A DNA stretch of 11,229 nucleotides from Planctomycetes bacterium UBA1135 (GTDB lineage: Bacteria; Planctomycetota; UBA1135), in the NCBI GenBank assembly GCA_002311925.1, contig DCAK01000090.1, forward strand, positions 14,117 through 25,345, written 5' to 3'. Position numbers and translations under genes: made by a program. The notes beneath the pieces were generated by a model. That model made no database searches and was not told the origin of the DNA. It saw only the letters and a program-made list of their open reading frames with translations. Positions 1 to 6,977 of this stretch are shown here, in pieces; the first letter of the stretch is position 1; each line of letters starts with the position of its first letter.

Positions 1-234
1 GTGGGAGTGGAGGTCGACCCCGCCCGGAAAGGCGATGGAATCGAGCCACTCCAGCCTCTGCCAACCCTCCGGGGCCTCCAAATCCTCCCGCGACCCGACG
101 GCCAGGATCCGGCCGTCTTCGACCAGGATGCGGGCATTGTGAATGACCCGTCGGTCGTCCATGGTCAGGGCGACGCCGACATCCAGAACGATGCCCTCCT
201 GGAAAAGCGGAGCCGCGAGAAGAAGACCCAGCAT
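1..234 (-). CDS. Secreted amidohydrolase, N-terminal part (cut by left window edge)
   Basis: Only the first 78 codons lie in the window. The ATG at 234 follows the upstream gene's stop by two bases and has a GGAGG Shine-Dalgarno eight bases before it, so the start is well supported. A short hydrophobic signal peptide (residues 1-11, MLGLLLAAPLF) precedes a small beta-sandwich strand with the family pattern VEDGRILAVG (38-47). The window ends exactly on PGGVDLHSH (70-78), the amidohydrolase strand-1 motif, with both metal-binding histidines (76 and 78) present. It is therefore probably a catalytically competent, exported metal-dependent hydrolase, the seventh gene of the array. The substrate cannot be inferred, and the remaining catalytic residues are outside the window. 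Confidence 0.85.
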   Translation of the reverse strand, partial: MLGLLLAAPLFQEGIVLDVGVALTMDDRRVIHNARILVEDGRILAVGSREDLEAPEGWQRLEWLDSIAFPGGVDLHSH

Positions 235-236
235 GG

Positions 237-1433
237 TCAGAACCTCCGACCGTCCTCCTCGGCGTCGTAGACGAGTTCACCCCGCACCCAGGCCTTCCGC
301 ACCCAGGACCGAGGGTCGACGGGGCTTCCGGTCCAGGCCACAAGGTCGGCGTCCAAGCCCGGCCGCAGGGAGCCTGAAATGTCCTCGCAGAGAAGGGCCC
401 GGGCCGCATTGGTGGTCATTCCCTCCAGGGCAGAAACATCGGTGCCGGCCCCGTATCGGACCCCCATCGCCGCCTGGAAGGGAAGCTCCTCCTGGGGGAT
501 CACCGGTGCGTCGGTGTTGTAGCCGAGAATGAGACCCTCGGCCTCAGCCCAGCCAGCGGCGCAGCCCTGGATGCGGTTGCGGGAACGGTCGTGCCAGACC
601 TGGCGGGGACCGTTCATGACCGGGACCCCAAGCTCGGCCGCCAGGAAACCGGTCTTGTAGCCGTCAAAGGTTCCGTGGTCCACGAAAGCCTTCAAGCCGA
701 GGTCGCGCTTGAGCATGGTGAGGGTCTGCAACACCACCTGGTAGACCTGGGTGTGGACGCTCACCGGAACCTCGCCCGAACGCAGGCCGGGAAAATTTCG
801 CCAACGGGGGTCGGAGGAAGCCGTCCCGTCTTCCATTTCTCCTGCATGGGCCAGGCCCCTCTGGAGGGTTCCCCGGGTGTTCCAGTTCATGAGGGCGCGA
901 CCTACCCCGTACCCCCAGCGCTCGGGGTTGCCGGCCTGGGCGACCTTCAGCGAGCCCGGGTCGCGCACCACCATTTCCTCGACCGTGCGGGCTGAAGTCT
1001 TGACCAGCGAGCCGAAGCCTCCCATGTTCGAACCCGAGCCGGGAATCAGCAGCGCGGTGGTCACCCCTCCTGCAACCGCATCCAGGAGCAGTGGATTGCG
1101 CGGGTCGAGGGTGGCGTAGGCGTCGAGGCCCGGGTTTGTCAGGCCGACGTTGTCGTTGAGGTCGCGCAGGGACCCCGCCACGTGGCTGTGAGGTTCGTGG
1201 AGGCCGGGGACGAGCCAGACATTCCCCAAATCCTGGATTTCGAGTTCGGACCCATAGGGAGAATCTGAGGCCTTCCCAACCCAGGCAACCTTGCCATCCC
1301 GGACGGCCACCATGCCGTGGTCGATGATTCCGGCCTCCGCGGCGGTGAAGACCTTGGCGGCGGCGAACAGCTGAACGCCGGGGTCCTGCTCCTGGAAGGA
1401 GAAAAGACCGACGACCAGGAAGAGAGGGGTCAT
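237..1433 (-). CDS. Secreted imidazolonepropionase-like amidohydrolase, metal site intact
   Basis: A 398-residue exported hydrolase of the amidohydrolase superfamily and the only complete array member with a full set of expected active-site residues. Residues 1-14 form a short hydrophobic signal sequence. The strand-1 motif PHSH gives metal ligands His82 and His84. His227 (VSVHTQ) fits strand 5, His253 (VDHGT) strand 6, and Asp308 (NTDAP) strand 8. The family loop GGVTTALLIPGSGSNMGG (122-139) is well kept. The C-terminus, with DADLVAWTGSPVD and a final VRGELVY strand, completes the small beta-sandwich. The ATG start overlaps the upstream stop (ATGA), with a strong AGGAGGT nine bases before it. 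Active hydrolysis of a cyclic amide or peptide-like substrate is an inference; the true substrate is unknown. Confidence 0.85.
   Translation of the reverse strand: MTPLFLVVGLFSFQEQDPGVQLFAAAKVFTAAEAGIIDHGMVAVRDGKVAWVGKASDSPYGSELEIQDLGNVWLVPGLHEPHSHVAGSLRDLNDNVGLTNPGLDAYATLDPRNPLLLDAVAGGVTTALLIPGSGSNMGGFGSLVKTSARTVEEMVVRDPGSLKVAQAGNPERWGYGVGRALMNWNTRGTLQRGLAHAGEMEDGTASSDPRWRNFPGLRSGEVPVSVHTQVYQVVLQTLTMLKRDLGLKAFVDHGTFDGYKTGFLAAELGVPVMNGPRQVWHDRSRNRIQGCAAGWAEAEGLILGYNTDAPVIPQEELPFQAAMGVRYGAGTDVSALEGMTTNAARALLCEDISGSLRPGLDADLVAWTGSPVDPRSWVRKAWVRGELVYDAEEDGRRF
243..247 (-). promoter_or_regulatory. Shine-Dalgarno for the truncated amidohydrolase
   Basis: GGAGG on the minus strand, eight bases before the ATG at 234 and inside the end of the preceding gene. 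It is one of the clearest ribosome-binding sites in the array and fixes the start of an otherwise partial gene. Confidence 0.6.
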
Positions 1434-4219
1434 TCCCCGGGCACCTCCTGCCCGTTCACGAAAACCCGCAAGATGCGTGTGCGGAGGTCGAGCGGCGGGC
1501 CGCTGTGGACGACGAGGTCGCCGTCCAGGCCCGGCGCGAGCCGACCGACCCTGGAATCCAGGCCGAGCATCCGGGCGGCGCCCGAGGTCAGGCTTTCCAA
1601 CGCCTGTTCGGTGCCCAATCCGTGTCGGGCAGCCATGGACAACACCGGAGCCATCCAGCGGGCTCCACCCTGGGAGCCGGATTGAAAGGAGGAAGCGACC
1701 CCGGCCTCGTGAAGCCGCGCCGAAGGAACGAACCAGTCGCCATCCTCATCCTGGTCCACCATCTTGGTGGAGACCACGACCCCGGCGCCTGCCGCGGTCA
1801 ATTCGGATGCCAGGCTCAAGGCTTCCTTGCCGCCCAGGATGTGGACGGGAATCTTGCGCCCCCCGAAGGCCTTGAGGGCGAGGCGGATTTCGTCGCTCCG
1901 ATCGGCCGCCACGATGGCCACCCCTCGACCCTCCAAAAGGTCCCGCATCCCTTCAAGCTTGGGGTCCACCGAGGGAGGTTGAGGACCATCATCCTCTTTT
2001 TTCTTGCGCTTGAGGGGGGCGGCACCAGCCTCTTCGATTTCCGTGCGCACGGCCTCGAAATCCACCGCGCCGATGGGCCCGAACTCGATATGGCAATTCA
2101 TGTGGTCTGGGGCATCCAGGGTTGCGACCCCGATGACCGGGCCGAAGTCGGTGGAAACCTCGAAGCGGGCCTCGGGGTCCTTCCAGGTGCCTTCCAATTC
2201 CGCCATCTCCTCGGACGGGTCGTCTGGGGAACTGAACATGGCGGTCAGGACTTCGCCTTCGTGATGAAGCTGGGCATGGATGGTGATGGGCTCGGGAAGC
2301 ATTTCATGCTCGATGACCGCCTCCCAGAGGCCGTTGATCTTGTCCACCTCCTTTTCCTCTTCCTCTGTTTCTTCGCCCTCCTTTTCCTCCTCGACCTCCT
2401 CCTCTTTCTCTTCAACCACACCTTCTCCGGCGAGCCGGGACCTCAACTGGGCCTCGGTCTCTGTGGTTGCGCCGACCTTCTTGGCGACATCCTCCTTTTC
2501 CCACTTGGCCCTCTCGTCGCGGTGTTTTTTCCATTTCTCGGCATAGCTCTTTCCGCGGTCGAGGGCCCGCTCGAGCTTGGCGGATCGGTCGGCGTGGTCG
2601 CCCCCCCGCAGGTCGAAAAAGACCACGCTGCGGTCCTGAATCCAAGCGTCTTCCGGCAGGACCGCGGCGGTCTTCAGCGCTCGGGCCCGCGCCCCTTCAG
2701 CCGGAATCCGCGAGGAGCCCACCACCATGGTGGTGACCCCTCCCCGGGCGACCTCGCGCCAAGATTCCTTGAACAGAGAACCGGCGGCGGTTCTGCCTAG
2801 GGGCGTTTTCAAATCCACCCTGGAATTGCCGATTCCCAGGAAACCGCGGGAATCGATGAAGCCGGGAGTGAGGTGGGAGTCGGCGCCGGTGTCCACAAGG
2901 CGCGCGCCCGCTGGATGGGGAACCCGGTGACCCGCGGCAACCACCTTGCCGTCCCGAAGCAGGACCTCGACGCCTCCCAAAATCGGGGGGCCTTCCCCGG
3001 TCCAGAGGGTGCCGCCTCGGACCACGGTGCCGGGGTCTGTTGCGGAGTCGCGTTCCCAGGCCAATGCGCCGTCCACGAAGACTTTGCGAACGGAAGTCGC
3101 GGGGTCGAGGGCTGGACCGTCAAGGACCAGGAAATCCGCGTCCTTTCCAGTGCCCAGAGAACCTACCCGGTGCCCCACTTCGAGGGCGTTGGCCGCTTCC
3201 TGGGAAATCGCCGCCAAGGCGACATCCTCGGGCAGGCCAAGGCCCACCGCAGCCGATGCGGCTTCGAGCAACCAGGTCCAATGGCCCTGCCTCCCGGGGA
3301 CCACGGCAACGGGAACACCGGCTTCGTGGAACCGGGCCAGGGTGTCGGGGTCGGGGGTTTCACCACCGCCACCAAAACCCAACCTGAGGGGGACGCGGAA
3401 GATGACCCGGGCCCGCTCGGAAGCCAATCGACGAAGAAGGGACTCCCCACCGGCCTCGCGGCCGCCTTCAACAAGGAGGGGAAGATTCCAGAGCCGGGCC
3501 AGGGCAAGCGCACCGGCCACCGCCTCCCTTTCGGACGCTGAAACCCTCAGGGTTCCCTTCTCGGCAAGGAAAGATCCGAAAGCGGAAAGATGGGGGTCGA
3601 AACCACCCTCCCCTGCGAGCGCCGACGCGCCGCTGGTACGCAGGGCGAGAAGAGCTCCGGCCCGGGTGGAAGCGGGTTGAAACTGGGCGGGGAGAAGAGG
3701 GTTTTCCGTCGTGGGCGGAATCGGAGGCCGGTAAAAATCCGGCGGCGACAGGGCCTCATCGTGGAGGGAAACCCGAAGGTCGCCGACCTCGCGCAGGACC
3801 CTGTTTTCCCCGGCCGTCTTGACCACGGCGCCGCGGCCGCCGACCAGCCGCGAGCGGTCGGGTGACAGATAGACGGTGGTGACCCCGTGCTCGAGAACGG
3901 AGGTCATGTCCGCCCAGGGGTCGAAGGAATCGAAGGCCCGTCGATGGGCGCCAAGAGCGTGGTCCCCCTGGCCCCCGGACCCGGTCCAGGGGCTGTCGGC
4001 GGCGACCAGCCCGGGAGCGAAAACCGCGTCGGGGCCGAAATCCACCACCTCGGCGAATAGGGGAAGCTCGCCTTCCCCGGCCCCGGCAAATTTCCCGTCC
4101 TCCACCACCAGGACCTGGTCGCCCGCCTTGTAGATGACCGGGGCCTCCTGGGCCCCGAAAACGGGACCTGCCAAGCCTGCCAACCCTCCGAGGAGGGCGA
4201 AAACGCGCATCAACTTCAC
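1430..4219 (-). CDS. Double-domain exported pseudo-amidohydrolase
   Basis: A 929-residue protein with a signal peptide (about 1-23, ending FGAQ) and two amidohydrolase-like domains in tandem. Domain 1 (about 25-392) keeps HGVTTVYLSP and GGRGAVVKT (111-135), but the HxH position after PGLVAA is Asp75-Ser-Pro77. Domain 2 (about 395-929) has PGFIDS followed by Arg458-Gly-Phe460. The strand-8 Asp is also missing in both (VPGRQGH near 307; FQSGSQGG near 845). Domain 2 is interrupted by a charged helical segment (540-627) and a small beta-rich module (628-735). Both domains end with the usual C-terminal sandwich pattern (DADFLVLDGPALD, DGDLVVHSGPPLD). The GTG at 4219 overlaps the upstream stop by four bases. 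An ATG at 4210, with AGGAG eight bases before it, is an equally good start and would remove three residues. Catalysis by the standard mechanism is unlikely; a structural or binding role is inferred. Confidence 0.85.
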   Translation of the reverse strand: MKLMRVFALLGGLAGLAGPVFGAQEAPVIYKAGDQVLVVEDGKFAGAGEGELPLFAEVVDFGPDAVFAPGLVAADSPWTGSGGQGDHALGAHRRAFDSFDPWADMTSVLEHGVTTVYLSPDRSRLVGGRGAVVKTAGENRVLREVGDLRVSLHDEALSPPDFYRPPIPPTTENPLLPAQFQPASTRAGALLALRTSGASALAGEGGFDPHLSAFGSFLAEKGTLRVSASEREAVAGALALARLWNLPLLVEGGREAGGESLLRRLASERARVIFRVPLRLGFGGGGETPDPDTLARFHEAGVPVAVVPGRQGHWTWLLEAASAAVGLGLPEDVALAAISQEAANALEVGHRVGSLGTGKDADFLVLDGPALDPATSVRKVFVDGALAWERDSATDPGTVVRGGTLWTGEGPPILGGVEVLLRDGKVVAAGHRVPHPAGARLVDTGADSHLTPGFIDSRGFLGIGNSRVDLKTPLGRTAAGSLFKESWREVARGGVTTMVVGSSRIPAEGARARALKTAAVLPEDAWIQDRSVVFFDLRGGDHADRSAKLERALDRGKSYAEKWKKHRDERAKWEKEDVAKKVGATTETEAQLRSRLAGEGVVEEKEEEVEEEKEGEETEEEEKEVDKINGLWEAVIEHEMLPEPITIHAQLHHEGEVLTAMFSSPDDPSEEMAELEGTWKDPEARFEVSTDFGPVIGVATLDAPDHMNCHIEFGPIGAVDFEAVRTEIEEAGAAPLKRKKKEDDGPQPPSVDPKLEGMRDLLEGRGVAIVAADRSDEIRLALKAFGGRKIPVHILGGKEALSLASELTAAGAGVVVSTKMVDQDEDGDWFVPSARLHEAGVASSFQSGSQGGARWMAPVLSMAARHGLGTEQALESLTSGAARMLGLDSRVGRLAPGLDGDLVVHSGPPLDLRTRILRVFVNGQEVPGE
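1443..1449 (-). promoter_or_regulatory. Strong Shine-Dalgarno before the 398-aa amidohydrolase
   Basis: AGGAGGT on the minus strand, nine bases before the ATG at 1433 and lying within the last codons of the double-domain gene. The first two or three genes of the array lack so clear a site, so this member may be initiated independently as well as by coupling to the upstream gene. Confidence 0.6.
2015..2338 (-). other. Beta-rich module inserted in domain 2 of the double pseudo-amidohydrolase
   Basis: Residues 628-735 of the 929-aa protein begin INGLWEAVIEHE and end VDFEAVRTE. They alternate short hydrophobic strands with turns (ITIHAQLHHEGEVLTAMFSS, ELEGTWKDPEARFEV, VIGVATLDA, MNCHIEF). The G-x-W-E opening, the self-contained strand pattern and the closing F-x-A-x-R resemble small lipocalin-like or beta-barrel modules seen in secreted bacterial proteins. 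It sits between the charged helix and the strand-5 region of the barrel. The family assignment is a pattern impression only. It could bind a ligand or mediate contacts between subunits. Confidence 0.45.
2339..2602 (-). other. Charged helical insert (coiled-coil-like) in the double pseudo-amidohydrolase
   Basis: Residues 540-627 are almost entirely Lys, Arg, Glu and Ala-rich: a mixed-charge part (KWKKHRDERAKWEKED) followed by a strongly acidic run of Glu and Lys (603-627). The composition predicts a long solvent-exposed helix or coiled coil projecting from the barrel. A comparable insert occurs at the equivalent place in the first gene of the array and, in shorter form, in the 449-aa protein. 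Confidence 0.6.
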
Positions 4220-5565
4220 TCCTGCTTGCCCTCCAGAAGCCTTTGGAGCCTTTCATCCCCCTCACGGTCGTAAACCTGATCTCCCCGCACCCAGACTTCG
4301 AGAACTTGGGAGTTGAAATCGAGTGGGTCGCCGGACAGGACCACGAAACTTCCGTCGGCGCCTTCGGCCAGGCGGCTGACCCGGTCCTCAAGGCCCCAGA
4401 GCCGGGCCGGAACCGTGGTCACCGAAGCCAAGGCCACCCCTGGCGGAACCCCCTCCCGCACGCAGGTCGCGGCCTGCCATGAAAGGCGATCGGGTCCCAT
4501 CCGGCCCTTCTGGCTTCCCAGGGCGAAAGCCACCCCGGCCTCGTGAAACTTGAGGGGGGCGAAAGTGCGGACTTCCTCGTGGGTCAGCGGGTCGGTCTCG
4601 ACATGCCAGGGGCCGTCGATGAGAACCACGGGGCGCCCGGTCTCGGCAATCATTTCGGCAGCCTTCCAAGCCCCCGACCGCACCACGAAAACCACGTTTT
4701 CGACCAGCTCATGCTCTTCGGCCCAACTCTTGCCGTGGTAGATGTCGCTGGGGCCGGGGCACCAGAGCCAAATCCGCTCGTCGCCGTTGAGGATGTCCAC
4801 CAGGCCGCGCTGAGCGTCGTCGAGGTCCTCCTCGGCGATGAGTGCCTTCCCGGGGAAATCGGGGCCGTAGCGGACGAATCCACCGAGGCTGTCCCAGCGG
4901 TCGCCGTCGTCCTCCTCGTCCTCGAGTTCTTCCAGAGCCCGCTCGCGGTCCTTGCGAAGTTCCCCGTCATCCAGCAACTTCCGGCCCAGGGCCTCGAGGG
5001 CGTGGTCGAGCCTGTCGGTGGCCTCACGCAATTCCGCCAATTGGGCGCTTCGGCTCCAACCCCGTTTCGGGCCGATGGCCATCTTCATGCCCATCGCGTC
5101 ATCCAAGGTCATGGCCTCGACCGTCATGCCGGCAGGAGAAAGCACCCGCCCTCGGCCGCCGATGACGCAGCTGTTTCCTGGAATCACCCCGATGGCGACG
5201 GTTCCGCCCCGCAATTCATCCTCGAAGTAGAAGGAGGAAGGGTCGATGGAATCCTTCACGTCGAGGAAGGGGGCCACCGCCACATTTTCATTGGCTCGGT
5301 CGAGCCCCAAGGACGAGTGGGCCTCGGCGAAACCGCAAAAGACCGTTGCCTCCGGGAATTCGTGCAGAAGCACATCGAAGGGAACTTCCAGGTCGGGTCC
5401 GCCGACCGCCTCGATGACGCCCCCCCGAATGACCAGGGTTCCGTTTTCGATGACACCGTCGGGGGTCAGGAGCCGACCGGCGCGCACCGCGACATTGCCC
5501 TCCTGGGCGGGGGCCGCGACGGCGAGAATCGGAAGAAGGGTGAGAAGAAGGGTTGGGGTTTTCAT
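4216..5565 (-). CDS. Exported pseudo-amidohydrolase, half-lost metal motif (HSS)
   Basis: A 449-residue amidohydrolase-like protein with a clear signal peptide (MKTPTLLLTLLPILAVAAPAQ). It has the N-terminal sandwich strand GGVIEAVGG and a strand-1 motif EAHSSLG in which only the first histidine (His83) remains; the second is Ser85. The glycine-rich loop is kept as GVIPGNSCVIGGRG (126-139). Residues 174-225 form a charged helical stretch rich in Arg, Glu and Asp. The strand-5 histidine is absent (WLWCPGPSDI), and the strand-8 Asp is replaced (FALGSQKG). The C-terminus (SFVVLSGDPLD, VWVRGDQVY) is complete. The ATG at 5565 gives a TGATG overlap with the upstream stop; a GTG one codon earlier is possible but has no better ribosome site. 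It is probably catalytically dead or altered, and no function can be assigned. Confidence 0.85.
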   Translation of the reverse strand: MKTPTLLLTLLPILAVAAPAQEGNVAVRAGRLLTPDGVIENGTLVIRGGVIEAVGGPDLEVPFDVLLHEFPEATVFCGFAEAHSSLGLDRANENVAVAPFLDVKDSIDPSSFYFEDELRGGTVAIGVIPGNSCVIGGRGRVLSPAGMTVEAMTLDDAMGMKMAIGPKRGWSRSAQLAELREATDRLDHALEALGRKLLDDGELRKDRERALEELEDEEDDGDRWDSLGGFVRYGPDFPGKALIAEEDLDDAQRGLVDILNGDERIWLWCPGPSDIYHGKSWAEEHELVENVVFVVRSGAWKAAEMIAETGRPVVLIDGPWHVETDPLTHEEVRTFAPLKFHEAGVAFALGSQKGRMGPDRLSWQAATCVREGVPPGVALASVTTVPARLWGLEDRVSRLAEGADGSFVVLSGDPLDFNSQVLEVWVRGDQVYDREGDERLQRLLEGKQE

Positions 5566-6977
5566 CACTTCACGAGCTGGATGTCGGTGACGGGCTTCCC
5601 GTCCACGAGGACGAGAAGAGGTTTGGAGGAGGCGCTCATCGGAGGGCCGGACCAGAGCACCAGGTCGGCGTCGTAGCCGAAACGGACCAGTCCGAAACGG
5701 TCCCCCTGGCCGAGCAGCCGGGCGGCGTCGTGGGTGGCCATGCGAAGGGCGGTGTCGGGGTCGAGCCCGTTGCGCACCGCAATCCGAGCCTGGTGAATCA
5801 GAGAGGATTCACCGTCGACAGCCTGGTGGCCTTCGCCGGCCCCGAAAGTGTGGACGACGCCGGCCTCGTCAAGGAGACGGGCCAAGGCGGGTGTGGCTTT
5901 CCGGGCCTCCGTCCTGCGCCCTCTCAGGAAACCGCTCGCGGATTCGTAGCGGGGGGCCGTCAGCAGAAGCAGGTCGAAGGCGAAGCTGTCGACGGGAATG
6001 AAGCCTCCATCGTGTTCGTGGTCGTCGCCCCGGTCTTCGCAGCAGACAGCCGGGGGGTCGGCCATGAAACGCAATTCATCCAGGGAGGGCCCGGCGGCGA
6101 TGGACCGGGTGATGTCGTCAAAAACGGGGCCGCTGGCGACGGGAATGCCGGCCTCGGCGAGGAGGTGGGCGCAGAGGTAGGCCTCGGTCCCCTCCTCCAC
6201 GACCATGCGCGGCCATCCGAATTCCTTCTGGAGCCGGAGCGCCGTTTGGACATCGTGGGTACGGCGAGCTTGAACCCTGACTGGAATGCGACCCTCCATC
6301 GCGGCCACCAGGACCTCGTAATCAGGATGGGCCGGAACCGCCTCGCCAGCCCGCCCGGCGGCGGCCCAGCCCGCGGCCTTGTGGAAGGCGTTGCGCAGAA
6401 CCCAGGTCGTGCCCATCCGGGTGGTGGGTCGACGGCCATGCAGGCTTCTCCGGTGCCCGGTGTGATTGCCGGACGAGGAATCCGAGGAGAGGGTGATTTT
6501 CAAGGCGGCGGCGGAATCCACCACCCTGGCTCCCGAACCCTGAGGGGCGAATAGATCTGGAACGCGGCCGCCGGAAGTCTTCACCACCGCGCCCAGCCCC
6601 CCGATGACATTCAGCGAGTCGGGGGAAAGATAGGCGGCGGTCACCCCTTGGGCCACGGCCCGGGCGAACGCCGGGTCGGCAAGGTTGGCGGTGTCGGACA
6701 CCCGTTGGGCGGCCGTGACTTCTCGGCTTTCCTCGACTGTGGCGGAACCCACTCCCATGAAGGAAAAGGTGTCGACCAGGCCGGGTGTGATGTGGGCCCC
6801 GGAGACATGGATGGATCCAGAAGGAGGAGAACCCGTGGAAACCCGGGCGATGCGGCCTCCGGCGATTTCCACGATGGCGTTTTCCACCACGCGTCCGTCG
6901 CCGACATGGAGGCGGTCGGCGGCCAGGACGAGGTCGCCAGCTTGAAGAAGAGGCAGGAAAAGGAGGAGGGAGTTCAT
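5565..6977 (-). CDS. Exported pseudo-amidohydrolase with FSF in place of HxH
   Basis: A 470-residue amidohydrolase-like protein starting MNSLLLFLPLLQAG, a short signal sequence without a basic n-region. PGLVDTFSFMG (65-75) matches the family strand-1 motif except that both metal histidines are phenylalanines (71 and 73). The loop VTAAYLSPDSLNVIGGLGAVVKT (112-134) and the TRMG element (186-189) are retained. Strand 5 reads VRVQARR, with Gln236 and Arg238 where His-x-His is usual. Strand 6 has Glu262 where many relatives have His (EEGTEAY). Strand 8 (TFGAGEGHQ) lacks the Asp. The C-terminal DADLVLWSGPP and VLVDGKPV are normal. The start is the ATG at 6977 in a TGATG overlap. The reading frame continues 105 codons upstream, but that stretch is Arg/Pro-rich, unlike the family, and lies wholly inside the preceding gene. 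Confidence 0.85.
   Translation of the reverse strand: MNSLLLFLPLLQAGDLVLAADRLHVGDGRVVENAIVEIAGGRIARVSTGSPPSGSIHVSGAHITPGLVDTFSFMGVGSATVEESREVTAAQRVSDTANLADPAFARAVAQGVTAAYLSPDSLNVIGGLGAVVKTSGGRVPDLFAPQGSGARVVDSAAALKITLSSDSSSGNHTGHRRSLHGRRPTTRMGTTWVLRNAFHKAAGWAAAGRAGEAVPAHPDYEVLVAAMEGRIPVRVQARRTHDVQTALRLQKEFGWPRMVVEEGTEAYLCAHLLAEAGIPVASGPVFDDITRSIAAGPSLDELRFMADPPAVCCEDRGDDHEHDGGFIPVDSFAFDLLLLTAPRYESASGFLRGRRTEARKATPALARLLDEAGVVHTFGAGEGHQAVDGESSLIHQARIAVRNGLDPDTALRMATHDAARLLGQGDRFGLVRFGYDADLVLWSGPPMSASSKPLLVLVDGKPVTDIQLVK

Noticed and set aside
1505..2800. 431-codon open frame on the plus strand opposite the double-domain gene
   Set aside because: It mirrors the coding strand, has no recognisable domain, and the Leu/Phe-rich stretch is the complement of the Glu-rich insert.
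4543..5676. 377-codon plus-strand open frame, and a similar 333-codon one at 5553-6554
   Set aside because: Both lie opposite clear amidohydrolase-family genes and show no motif or signal of their own.
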